Positions 49,697-57,698 of a stretch of DNA of 64,000 nucleotides are shown one piece after another. How positions within the stretch are numbered: position 1 is the first letter of the stretch; every line of letters starts with the position of its first letter. The notes below the pieces were generated by a model. That model saw only the letters and a list, made by a program, of their open reading frames with translations. It ran no database searches and was not told the origin of the DNA. A program made the translations under genes and the position numbers. The DNA comes from Planctomycetota bacterium (GTDB lineage Bacteria; Planctomycetota; J058), in assembly GCA_023954375.1 (NCBI GenBank), contig JAMLIC010000015.1, positions 124,001 through 188,000 of the forward strand, read 5' to 3'.

Positions 49697-50527
49697 TCAT
49701 CGCTCCCACGGCGCCCACCCCGCCACGTACAGCGCGAACAGCACCGCGTAGACGCCGCAGTGGAACGCCAGGTAGCTCGCCGGCGCCCGCCACCCGTAGG
49801 CCAGCTCGTCCTCGCTCCGCCCGGCGACCCGCGCCGGGCGCACGGCGACGGCGTAAGCGAACGCGCCGAGGAGCACGCCGGCGACCCCGTCGAGCGCCCA
49901 GTGCTGCTTCACGGCCACGATCGCCACGGCGATCCCGACCACCGGCGGCACGGCGACGAGGCCCCACAGGCGCCGCGCGTGCGCCGCCGACAGCGCGGCC
50001 ACGGTGGCGATCGACATGTGGAGCGACGGGAAGCAGTTGAACGGCGGGTCGAGCGTGTAGTTCACCTTGAGGCCCCAGAGCGGGAAGCTCGCCGGCTCGA
50101 TCGCCTCCATGGCCGGGCGGCCGGGGAGCCCGAGCGACGTGACCGGGTAAGCGACCCAGGCGACGAGCGAGACCGCCACGACCACGGCGTAGGCCAGCGC
50201 CGCCCGCCGGAAGAGGAACGGGCAGCGCACGACGAACGCCGGATAGAACATGGCCGTGTAGACCCAGGCGTAGAGCCACATGGCCCCCGGCACGAGCGGG
50301 ATCGCGTCGTCGAGCGGGGTCGGCAGTCCCGCCGCGGTGTCGTGGCTGGCGGTCAGGCCGACCGCGTAGTAGCCCGCGAACGTGCCCACGAACAGGACCA
50401 GGACGAGCTGGACCTTCTCCCACGGCCGCGGCTCCACCGGCGCGCGCGTGGGCGCTGGCCCCTGCGGGGGGGCGTCGCCCGGAGTCGGGCTCTCCGGGCC
50501 GTCGAGCGGAGGATCCAGTTCAACCAC
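49697..50527 (-). CDS. PAP2-family membrane phosphatase (Aur1/inositol-phosphoceramide-synthase-like)
   Basis: 276 aa, start GTG 50527. A Pro-rich N-terminus (1-35) precedes six TM segments. The phosphatase motifs are FPSLHMS (166-172, with a preceding Cys) and KQHWALDGVAG (catalytic His209, Asp213), matching the C2 and C3 motifs of PAP2; the first Lys/Arg motif is not obvious, as in the PAP2_3/Aur1 subgroup. It probably acts on a lipid phosphate or transfers a phospho-head group at the outer face of the membrane. Its 3' end reaches the 29-bp inverted repeat. Confidence 0.8.
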   Translation of the reverse strand: MVELDPPLDGPESPTPGDAPPQGPAPTRAPVEPRPWEKVQLVLVLFVGTFAGYYAVGLTASHDTAAGLPTPLDDAIPLVPGAMWLYAWVYTAMFYPAFVVRCPFLFRRAALAYAVVVAVSLVAWVAYPVTSLGLPGRPAMEAIEPASFPLWGLKVNYTLDPPFNCFPSLHMSIATVAALSAAHARRLWGLVAVPPVVGIAVAIVAVKQHWALDGVAGVLLGAFAYAVAVRPARVAGRSEDELAYGWRAPASYLAFHCGVYAVLFALYVAGWAPWER

Positions 50528-50582
50528 GCGGCGCGGCGCTCCGCCAGCTTCGAGGACGTCGACCGTGAAAATTTACCTTACC

Positions 50583-50612
50583 TTGCGCGCGGCCCCGGCG
50601 CACTTGTATGGT
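50583..50612 (+). promoter_or_regulatory. Possible promoter of the trypsin-like protease
   Basis: TTGCGC (50583-50588) and TATGGT (50607-50612) are separated by 18 bases, 21 bases before the ATG. The flanking stretch at 50566-50580 (gaaaatttacctta) is unusually AT-rich for the window. The fit to the consensus is moderate. Confidence 0.3.
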
Positions 50613-50633
50613 GCAGCCGCAACGGGGGGGCTG

Positions 50634-51779
50634 ATGCATCGCATCTCGATGCGGTTCGTCCGGGTGACCGGCGCCGCGCTGCTCGCCGTGGGGCTCGGGT
50701 TCCTGGGCTCCTTCCTCATGGCCCTCCAGCAGGAGCTGGCGGACGCGCGGGGGACGATCGACGAGCTGCGGGAGACGAGCGACGTCCAGCGGACGGAGCT
50801 GCAGCGGCTGCGGACCGAGATGGTCGACGTCGACCGCAACCTCGACCACGTGCGGATCGTCGAGGCGTCGGCGCGCGCGCGGCTCCTCCAGGAGATCGAG
50901 GCCCGCACCGAGGCCGGCGCCGCCATGCTGCGCACGGAGCTGGGCGCGCTCGAGGAGCGGCTCAAGGCCCTGCGCGCCGCCGCCGAGGAGCACGGCCGCA
51001 TGCTGGCCGACGTCCGCCAGCAGGAGGACATCGACGCCCGCTCGCGCGCCCTCATGGGCCCGACCGTGCGCATCAACGGCACCCACGAGGTCGGCTCCGG
51101 CAGCGTGCTGTGGAGCCGCGCCACCGGCCCCGGCCGCGCGCGCAGCTACGTGCTCACCGCCTGGCACATCCTGCAGAAGGAGGCCGAGGGCGCCCTGCTC
51201 GAGGTCGACGTCTACGAGGACGGCCAGCCCCTGCGCACCGACCGCGGCCGCGTGGTCGCCCACGACCGGCGCCTCGACCTGGCGCTGGTCGAGGTCGACG
51301 CGCCCGCGCCGCACCGTCACCTGGCGAACCTGCCCGACCGCGTCGAGATGAACGGCCTGCGGATCTTCACGCCGATCTACGCGATCGGCTGCCCGCTGGG
51401 CTACCCGCCGCTGCCGACCTCGGGCGAGCTGACGTCGCGCGACAAGGTCCTCGACGGGAACCACTACTGGATGGTCAACGCGCCCACGATCTTCGGCAAC
51501 TCGGGCGGGGGGATCTACACGGCGCAGACGCACCAGCTGATCGGGGTGCTCTCGCGCATCTCGGCCTACAAGAACATGATCGACGTGGCCGTCCCGCACA
51601 TGGGGCTCGTCACGCCGATCCACCGCGTCTACGACTGGCTGGACAAGACCCGCTACGGGTTCGTCTACCTCGACCGCCTGGCCGAGGGGCAGGTCAGCGC
51701 CCAGGCGCCGACGCCGGCCGACGCGACGGCGACGGGGTCGCTGCCCGCCTCCGCGACGGACGCGGTCTCCCCGCGCTGA
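50634..51779 (+). CDS. Membrane-anchored trypsin-like serine protease (Deg/HtrA-like catalytic domain)
   Basis: 381 aa. An N-terminal TM helix (8-30) is followed by a coiled coil (32-135) and a chymotrypsin-fold domain with His178 (LTAWHIL), Asp215 (RRLDLALVEV) and Ser290 (GNSGGGIY), an intact triad. No PDZ domain follows; a short Ala/Thr-rich tail ends the protein. The active domain is predicted to be periplasmic. The substrate is unknown. It is likely an envelope quality-control or processing protease. ATG 50634 fits the anchor. Confidence 0.85.
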   Translation: MHRISMRFVRVTGAALLAVGLGFLGSFLMALQQELADARGTIDELRETSDVQRTELQRLRTEMVDVDRNLDHVRIVEASARARLLQEIEARTEAGAAMLRTELGALEERLKALRAAAEEHGRMLADVRQQEDIDARSRALMGPTVRINGTHEVGSGSVLWSRATGPGRARSYVLTAWHILQKEAEGALLEVDVYEDGQPLRTDRGRVVAHDRRLDLALVEVDAPAPHRHLANLPDRVEMNGLRIFTPIYAIGCPLGYPPLPTSGELTSRDKVLDGNHYWMVNAPTIFGNSGGGIYTAQTHQLIGVLSRISAYKNMIDVAVPHMGLVTPIHRVYDWLDKTRYGFVYLDRLAEGQVSAQAPTPADATATGSLPASATDAVSPR

Positions 51780-51806
51780 GCGCCCGGACACACGGCGGAG
51801 GACGCT

Positions 51807-51825
51807 GAGGGCGGCTGCCGCCCTC
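51807..51825 (+). terminator. GC-rich hairpin after the protease gene
   Basis: Arms gagggcggc (51807-51815) and gccgccctc (51817-51825) form a perfect stem 27 bases after the stop, with no T tract. It is followed 20 bases later by family B repeat copy 3. Confidence 0.5.
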
Positions 51826-51847
51826 GGCGGCCTCTGCCGCGTCATGG

Positions 51848-51985
51848 TGTGATCGACGGCTGCGGCCGCGGATGCCGGGCGAGGGGGGCGCGGGGGGGGG
51901 GGGGGCGGCGATCGATATCGGCCGCGCGCGCACCCCCCTCGCCTCGGCCTCCGCGCCCTCGCCTGGCTCGTTGCTCCGTTCCTCC
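51848..51985 (+). repeat. Dispersed hairpin repeat family B, copy 3, with a 14-G run
   Basis: It opens with TGTGATCGaCGGCTGCGGCC and closes with CTCGGCCTCCGCGCCCTCGCCT, as in copy 1. Complementary GGCGAGGGGGG and CCCCCCTCGCC blocks form the stem. A run of 14 G (51892-51905) in the centre differs from copy 1 and is a place where sequencing or replication slippage is likely. The same gap, between convergent genes, holds element A copy 2. Confidence 0.8.
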
Positions 51986-52021
51986 CGTGACCGCCCGGAC
52001 CGGCCCGGGGCAAGACCTCTG

Positions 52022-52202
52022 AGCTCGAGAAGAAATCGCTGCGCGATTTCTCTCGAGCTCAGACCTGCGATGAGTGATGCGCTCGCGAGGGGGGCGCGAT
52101 CGGAGCAAGTCCCGGACTGGCACGATCTGGCCCGTTCCGCGCCTCCCCATCGCTCGCTTTGGCGGGTCGAGCACGAGCCGCGGAGAGAAAAGTTCTCAAG
52201 CT
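52022..52202 (+). mobile_element. 181-bp MITE-like element, copy 2
   Basis: It is the same length as the copy at 23166-23346, in the opposite orientation within the window, and differs at only about five positions. The ends are agctcgagaa and (complement) agcttgagaa, with the same end hairpin at 52022-52060. The flanks share ctctg on both sides, a 5-bp direct repeat next to the ends, weaker than the 7-bp duplication at copy 1. It lies between the protease and the flavin-binding protein genes and interrupts no coding frame. Confidence 0.88.
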
Positions 52203-52222
52203 CTCTGCTTCAGGGACAGGCG

Positions 52223-52693
52223 CTAGGCCGTCCCCTCGCCCTCGTCCTGCACGCCGCGCCGCTCGAGCGGCATGCCCGGCTCGAAGTGCAGGCGGACCTT
52301 CTCGCGGCCGGCGTGCTCCCAGTACTCCGCCTCGTGCGGCGTGACGTGGATCAGGGCCAGGCGCTCGGTGTCCTTGCCCTCGGGGAACCAGGCCCGCCAG
52401 GCCTCGTCCCACAGGCGGTCCAGCGCCGCGCGGTCGACCACGACCTGCGCCACGCCGGAGAGCGAGAGGAAGCGCTCGCCCTGCTGCATGGTCACGTTGA
52501 CGTCGTGGTCGCCCTCGATCTCCTCGACCTTGGGCGAGTCGACGCGCGTCGCGAACCAGAGGTCGCCCTCCTCGCCCTTCTTCGCGATCGCCATGGGCCG
52601 CGCGCGCAGGTGGCCGCTCGGCAGGTGCGTCACGAGCATGGCCGTGTCGAAGCCCTGCAGCAGGTCGCGGACGTCCTTCTTGTGGGTGGCCAC
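52223..52693 (-). CDS. Pyridoxamine 5'-phosphate oxidase-like flavin-binding protein (general stress family)
   Basis: 156 aa from GTG 52693, with AGGAGG upstream. The split-barrel fold is indicated by DTAMLVTHLPSGHLRARPMAIAKKG, DLWFATRVDSPKVEEIEGDHDVNVTMQ, SLSGVAQVV and the conserved end LALIHVTPHEAEYWE. These features match the GSP26/YdaG-like subgroup of the PNPOx superfamily, thought to bind FMN and protect against oxidative stress; it is not the vitamin B6 enzyme. Single gene. Confidence 0.85.
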   Translation of the reverse strand: MATHKKDVRDLLQGFDTAMLVTHLPSGHLRARPMAIAKKGEEGDLWFATRVDSPKVEEIEGDHDVNVTMQQGERFLSLSGVAQVVVDRAALDRLWDEAWRAWFPEGKDTERLALIHVTPHEAEYWEHAGREKVRLHFEPGMPLERRGVQDEGEGTA

Positions 52694-52776
52694 GGTCTCC
52701 TCCTGCCCTCCAGCCCCGCACGCGGGGTGCCGGCGAGGAGGACGGGGGGCCCCGAGGGAATGGGACGCGCCTGACC

Positions 52777-54543
52777 CTACCTGCCGACCACGACCCGCCC
52801 GTCGAGGACCACGACGCGCGCGGTCCCGGTCCAGAGCGTGGGCGGGTCCTCGGGGCGGACGTCGCGCGAGAGGATGACCAGGTCGGCGCGGGCGCCGGGG
52901 CGCAGGGCGCCGAGTCGACCCTCGTCGCCGACCGCGTACGCCGCGCCCTCGGTGCAGGCGCGCGCGGCCTCCGCGAAGGTGATCGCCTGGTGCGCCTGCC
53001 AGCCGTCGGCGGGCAGGCCGCGCTCGTTCTTGCGCGTCACGGCGACCGCCAGCCCGCGCAGGGGCTCGTGCGTGAACACCGGCCAGTCGGAGCCGAAGGC
53101 CAGGGGCGCGCCGGCGTCGAGGAGGGCCCTCCAGGCGAAGGCCCGGGTCAGGCGCTCGGGGCCGAGGTTGGCCGACCACACGTCGTCGGGGTCGGGGCTG
53201 TCCGAGGGGACGGCGTGGTACGGCTGCATGGACGCGACGACGTCGAGCGCGCGGAAGCGCGGCAGGTCGTCGGGGTGGACGACCTCGATGTGCTCGATCC
53301 GGTGGCGCACCTTCTGCTCCTGGTGCGCCGCGCCGACCGCCTCGAACGTGTCCAGGGCCATGCGCACCGCGCCGTCGCCGACCGCGTGCAGGGCGACCGG
53401 CACGCCGGCCGCGTGGGCGGCCGAGACGAGCTCCGTCAGGCGCTCAGGCGTGTAGAGCGGCGCGCCGCGCTCGTCCGTGGTCCCGGCGTAGGGCTCGAGC
53501 ATGAAGGCCGTCCTCGACTCGATCACGCCGTCGAGGAAGCCCTTGAGGAAGCCGACGCGTAGCCAGTCGGGGCGCTCGTGGCCGAGGCGCTCCCGCGCCT
53601 CGACGACGCGCTCGATCGGCGTCTCGAGCGGCAGGGCGAGCACGACGCGCACGGGCAGCCGCCCCCGGGCGAGCAGCTCCTCGTAGAGGCCCACCTCGTC
53701 GAGCGAGCCGCAGAGCGCCTGGACCGACGTGACGCCCAGGCGCAGGTAGGAGTCGAGCGCCCGCTCGAGCGCCGCGAGCTGCGTCGCGCGGTCGGGCGGC
53801 GGCACGTGCCGGCCGACGAGCGCCGCGGCGCCCTCGAGGAGGGTCCCCTGCGGCGTCTGGCCGTCCGCCTCGCGCACGACCCGGCCGCCGTCGGGGTCGT
53901 CGGTCTCCGGCCCGACGCCGGCGACCTCGAGCGCCTTCGTGTTGGCCCACGACGCGTGGCCGTCGTAGGCCTCGAGCAGCGCCGGGCGGTCGGGGACGGC
54001 GCGGTCGAGCATCTGGCGCGTCGGGAACTCGCCGCGGGGCACGAGGTCGTAGGACCAGCCGCGGCCGACGACCCACGGGGCGTCGGGGTGCGCCTCGGCC
54101 CACGCACGCACGGCGTCGAGGGCCTCCTGCAGCGTGCGCGCGCCCGTGAGGTCGGCCTCCTCGGAGGCGAGGCCGCCGGCGAGCGCGTGGCTGTGCGCGT
54201 CGTGGAAGCCCGGCAGGACGAGCCCGCGCTCCGCGTCGACGACGTCGACCTCGCGACCTGCGAGGGCCCGCACCTTGTCCTCCACGCCGATCGCCACGAC
54301 CGACCGGAGGCCGCCGTATCGCCACTCTCCGGGCGCGACGCGCCGGGGAGCGAGCGTGCCCGCGTCCGCCCTGAACGAGGACGGTTGGCTGCTCACGAGG
54401 AGCGCGTCGCCCTCGAGGCCGACGAACCGCGCGTTGACGATCAGCAGGTCGCGCGGCCCCGGCTCGTCCGGGCCCACCTCCACCGGCTCCGGCCCCGCGC
54501 ACCCCGCGAGCGCGAGGAGCGCCAGCCCGGCGAGCGCCCTCAC
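52777..54543 (-). CDS. Lipoprotein metal-dependent amidohydrolase (YtcJ-like)
   Basis: 588 aa from GTG 54543. A lipoprotein signal (LLALAGC, Cys16) anchors it in the periplasm. The TIM-barrel amidohydrolase core has the metal motif GFHDAHSHA, the conserved His pair in RHRIEHIEV, LHAVGDGA, and the terminal metal Asp in FGSDWPV, followed by a standard end domain. The YtcJ group hydrolyses amides or cyclic imides; the substrate is not predictable. It overlaps the msrB gene by four bases (GTGA), so the two are translated together. Confidence 0.85.
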   Translation of the reverse strand: MRALAGLALLALAGCAGPEPVEVGPDEPGPRDLLIVNARFVGLEGDALLVSSQPSSFRADAGTLAPRRVAPGEWRYGGLRSVVAIGVEDKVRALAGREVDVVDAERGLVLPGFHDAHSHALAGGLASEEADLTGARTLQEALDAVRAWAEAHPDAPWVVGRGWSYDLVPRGEFPTRQMLDRAVPDRPALLEAYDGHASWANTKALEVAGVGPETDDPDGGRVVREADGQTPQGTLLEGAAALVGRHVPPPDRATQLAALERALDSYLRLGVTSVQALCGSLDEVGLYEELLARGRLPVRVVLALPLETPIERVVEARERLGHERPDWLRVGFLKGFLDGVIESRTAFMLEPYAGTTDERGAPLYTPERLTELVSAAHAAGVPVALHAVGDGAVRMALDTFEAVGAAHQEQKVRHRIEHIEVVHPDDLPRFRALDVVASMQPYHAVPSDSPDPDDVWSANLGPERLTRAFAWRALLDAGAPLAFGSDWPVFTHEPLRGLAVAVTRKNERGLPADGWQAHQAITFAEAARACTEGAAYAVGDEGRLGALRPGARADLVILSRDVRPEDPPTLWTGTARVVVLDGRVVVGR

Positions 54544-55130
54544 TCCGTCTTGCCCTCGCCGCGGCCGAGCTTGTCGGGCAGCGGCCGCCCCACGGGCACG
54601 AACTCGAGCGACACCGAGTTGATGCAGTAGCGCAGCCCGGTGGGCGGCGGGCCGTCGTCGAACACGTGCCCCTGGTGGCCGTCGCACCGCGCGCAGCGGA
54701 CCTCGGTGCGGACCATCCCGTAGGACGTGTCGCGCACCTCCTTCATGTGCGCCGGGTCGAACGGCGTGGTGAAGCTGGGCCACCCCGTCCCGCTGTCGAA
54801 CTTGGTGCCGGCGCGGAACAGCGGCAGCCCGCACAGGCGGCAGCAGTAGACGCCCGGCTCCTTCTGGGCCACGAACGCGCCGCAGAACGGCCGCTCCGTC
54901 CCGTGCTCGAGGAGCACCTGCCGCGCCTCGTCGTCGAGCGCGGCCTCGAGCGCCTGGCGCTGCTCGGCCGTGGGCGGGGTCAGGTCGAAGCCGGAGGGGG
55001 TGGGGGTCATCGCGTCTCTCCCGGGGGCGGCGGCGACCTCGGCGGGCGGCGGGGCGGGCGGCGCCGCGGGCCGCGGCGTGCACCCCGCGAGCGCGAGGCC
55101 GACGAGGAGCGTCCAGACGATCTTCATCAT
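54540..55130 (-). CDS. msrB: Lipoprotein methionine-R-sulfoxide reductase B
   Basis: 196 aa. A lipobox (LALAGC) predicts export and lipid anchoring. The MsrB domain (65-185) has the two zinc CxxC motifs (CRLCG, CARCDGHQGHVFDDGP) and catalytic Cys in RYCINSVSLEF; a Cys in RPFCGAF could be the resolving residue. It reduces methionine-R-sulfoxide in oxidised periplasmic proteins, using thioredoxin-type electrons. Start ATG 55130 (or 55127). It is transcribed away from the MFS gene across a 61-bp gap, which should hold both promoters. Confidence 0.9.
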   Translation of the reverse strand: MMKIVWTLLVGLALAGCTPRPAAPPAPPPAEVAAAPGRDAMTPTPSGFDLTPPTAEQRQALEAALDDEARQVLLEHGTERPFCGAFVAQKEPGVYCCRLCGLPLFRAGTKFDSGTGWPSFTTPFDPAHMKEVRDTSYGMVRTEVRCARCDGHQGHVFDDGPPPTGLRYCINSVSLEFVPVGRPLPDKLGRGEGKTE

Positions 55131-55191
55131 CACCCCCGACGCTAACCCGACCCGCCCCCGCGCGGGGGCCGCCGTGCGATCCTCCCCGCCC

Positions 55192-56445
55192 ATGGACCCG
55201 GGCGTGGACGACCTCGAGCGCACCCTCCGCCGCTACCCCGTCTACCAGGCCCTGCGCGGGCTCCTCTTCTGGCAGCCCATGTTCCTCCTGTTCTTCGCCG
55301 CGCGCGTGCGCCCCGACGAGGCGCTCCTGCTCGTCGCCGCCTACGACCTCGCGGCCGTGCTCCTCGAGGTCCCGTCGGGCTACCTGGCCGACGCCGTCGG
55401 CCGGCGCTTCACGCTCCTCCTCTCCGCCCTGACGGCCGCGCTCGGCGCCGGCGTGATCGCGCTCGGCGACGGCCTCCCGGCGCTCCTCGCCGGCCAGGCG
55501 CTCCTCGGCGCGGCGGCGGCCTTCAACTCGGGCAGCGACGCGGCCCTCCTCTGGGAGACCCTCGCCGCGGCCGGCCGCGAGGGCGAGTTCGCCGCCCGCG
55601 ACGCCGCCGCGCGCCGCCTGCTGCTCGTGGGCCTCGGCGCCTCGGCGCTCACGGGCGGCTTCCTCGCCGGCGTCGACGACCGCCTCCCCTACCTCCTCAC
55701 GGCCCTGGCCGCCGGGGGCGCCCTGGCGGCCGCCGCCGGCCTGCGCGAACCGCCCCGCGCCCGCGCCGTCGAGCGCCCGCTCGGGCAGGCCCTGGGCGTC
55801 GCCCGCGCCGCGCGCGACCCCGTGCTCCTGTGGGTGCTCGTCCTGTGGGTCGGCCTCACGGTCCTGAACCACGTCCCCTACGCCTTCCTCCAGCCCTACC
55901 TGCAGGCCGTCCTCCGGCCGCTCGCGGTGAACGCGGCCACGCCCGCGGTCGCCGGGGTCGTGATCGCCGCGACCATGCTCCTCGGCGGGCTCTTCCTCCC
56001 GCTCGGCGTGACGCTGCTGCGCCGCCTCGGCGGCCCGGCGACGCTCCTCCTGGCGCTCGTGGCCCAGGGCGCCCTCGTGGCGGCGATGGCCCTCGGCCCG
56101 CACCCCGCGATCGTGGCCCTGCTCGCCCTGCGCATGGTGCCCGAGGCGGTGGCGTCGCCCGTCCTCGGCGCGGTCGTCCACCCGCGCCTCGACGCGGGCC
56201 TCCGCGCCACCTACCTGTCGGCGCAGAGCCTCCTGGGCATGCTCGCGTTCTCCGGGTCGCTCGCGCTGGCCGCCGCGGCCGTGCGCGGCGAGGCCGACCT
56301 CGACGCCCCCGCGCTGGCGCGCGTGCTCCCGGCGTACGTGGCGGGCGGCGCGGCGCTGGCCCTCCTGCTCGCCGCGACCGCCCGGCCGATCGCCCGGCGC
56401 CTCGCGCCTGGTTCGGCCTCCGTTCGCCTGGACCACGCCGTCTGA
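55192..56445 (+). CDS. MFS transporter
   Basis: 417 aa, twelve TM segments. The first half has a typical MFS loop 2-3 motif, PSGYLADAVGRRFTLLLSAL, with the conserved Gly, Asp and Arg residues. RAVERPLGQALGVARAA forms the central cytosolic loop. The two halves are similar in arrangement. No close subfamily signature is visible; drug or metabolite export is the usual role. It stands alone and is followed by a hairpin. Confidence 0.82.
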   Translation: MDPGVDDLERTLRRYPVYQALRGLLFWQPMFLLFFAARVRPDEALLLVAAYDLAAVLLEVPSGYLADAVGRRFTLLLSALTAALGAGVIALGDGLPALLAGQALLGAAAAFNSGSDAALLWETLAAAGREGEFAARDAAARRLLLVGLGASALTGGFLAGVDDRLPYLLTALAAGGALAAAAGLREPPRARAVERPLGQALGVARAARDPVLLWVLVLWVGLTVLNHVPYAFLQPYLQAVLRPLAVNAATPAVAGVVIAATMLLGGLFLPLGVTLLRRLGGPATLLLALVAQGALVAAMALGPHPAIVALLALRMVPEAVASPVLGAVVHPRLDAGLRATYLSAQSLLGMLAFSGSLALAAAAVRGEADLDAPALARVLPAYVAGGAALALLLAATARPIARRLAPGSASVRLDHAV

Positions 56446-56450
56446 GCCAC

Positions 56451-56485
56451 CTCGACGCACCTGCGCCGGGGCGGCGCAGGTCGAG
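56451..56485 (+). terminator. Hairpin after the MFS gene
   Basis: A nine-base stem (acctgcgcc / ggcgcaggt, 56459-56481, loop ggggc), with an outer ctcgac/gtcgag pairing, starts six bases after the stop codon. It lacks a T tract. Confidence 0.42.
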
Positions 56486-56592
56486 CACAACCTGCTCGCT
56501 GGACGGCCGTTGCAGCCGTGGGTGACGCGCTCGCATCCGCGCGTCCTGCGTTCTACGCTTCGACCCGGTCGGACGAAGGGAGCCACGAGACC

Positions 56593-57594
56593 ATGAGCCG
56601 CCGCCCGTCCTCGTCGTCGAACCGCGACGCCCGGGACCGCGCCCACGAGCCCACCCGCGCCTCGCAGCGCTTCCGGCCGATCGACTCGGCCTCGCTCTCC
56701 GGGTCCCGGGCGCCCTCCGCCGAGGGCACGCTCGACCTCGACTCGGCGCCGACCGCCCCCACGGACGAGCCCCCGCCCGAGCGCGTCGGCCGCCACCGGA
56801 TCCTCGGCGTCCTCGGCCGCGGCGGCATGGCCACCGTCTACCGGGCCTTCGACCCCGTCGAGCAGCGCCAGGTCGCCCTCAAGCTCCTGCGCCCGACCGA
56901 CGACGAGCGCCGGGCCGACCGCCTGCGCCAGGAGGCCCTCCTCGCCATCGGCCTGCGTCACCCCGCCTTCGTGCGCGCCTTCGAGCGCGGCGAGCACGAG
57001 GGGCGGCCCTACTACACGATGGAGGTGGCGACCGGCCCGACGCTCGCCGACCTGCTCGAGCGGCAGGGCCCGCTCGCGCCGCGCGACGCGGCCTGCATCG
57101 TCTCCCGCCTGGCCCGCGCGCTCGACGTCCTCCACGAGCGCGGGATCGTCCACCGCGACCTCAAGCCGGCGAACGTCGTCCTCCACCCGGAGCGCGGCCC
57201 GGTGGTCCTCGACCTCGGGCTGGCGAAGGACCTGCGCGCCCGCCGCGGCCTCACCGGCCCGGGCGAGATCCTGGGCACGATCTCCTTCATGGCCCCCGAG
57301 CAGGTGCAGGGCGGGGCGGTCGACGCGCGCACCGACGTCTACGCGCTCGGCGCGATCCTCTTCACGCTCGTCGTCGGGCGGCCGCCCCACCCGGGCCCGC
57401 CGGTGGTCGCCCTGCGCCACATCCTCCACGGGCCGACGCCGTCGCTCGCGCGCGTCGCCCGCGCGCCGGCGGCGCTCGACGCGGCGTGCCGCGCCGCGCT
57501 CGCGCGCGACCCGGCCCTCCGGCCCGCCACCGCGCTGACGCTGGCCGGGTCGCTCGAGCGCGTCTGCGCGGCCGCCGCCGACGACGCGGCCTGA
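56593..57594 (+). CDS. Ser/Thr protein kinase with disordered N-terminus (DLG variant)
   Basis: 333 aa from ATG 56593. A start at 56518 would add 25 residues but has no ribosome-binding site; GGGAG precedes 56593. The Ser/Arg/Pro-rich N-terminus (1-60) is followed by a kinase domain (63-325): GRGGMATVYRAF, the catalytic Lys in VALKLL, HRDLKPANVV, and LDLGLAKDL, in which DFG is DLG, with GTISFMAPEQ. Asp is conserved, so activity is expected. No TM segment is present. About 100 bases separate it from a histidine kinase on the same strand. Confidence 0.9.
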   Translation: MSRRPSSSSNRDARDRAHEPTRASQRFRPIDSASLSGSRAPSAEGTLDLDSAPTAPTDEPPPERVGRHRILGVLGRGGMATVYRAFDPVEQRQVALKLLRPTDDERRADRLRQEALLAIGLRHPAFVRAFERGEHEGRPYYTMEVATGPTLADLLERQGPLAPRDAACIVSRLARALDVLHERGIVHRDLKPANVVLHPERGPVVLDLGLAKDLRARRGLTGPGEILGTISFMAPEQVQGGAVDARTDVYALGAILFTLVVGRPPHPGPPVVALRHILHGPTPSLARVARAPAALDAACRAALARDPALRPATALTLAGSLERVCAAAADDAA

Positions 57595-57698
57595 CGCCGC
57601 TGCCCACGCGCTGCACGGCCGGGGTACGCTCGTCCCTACGACACGGCGCAGCGAGGCGTCGAAGCACGTGGGCGGGCCCAGGACCGCCCGGGCGAGTG

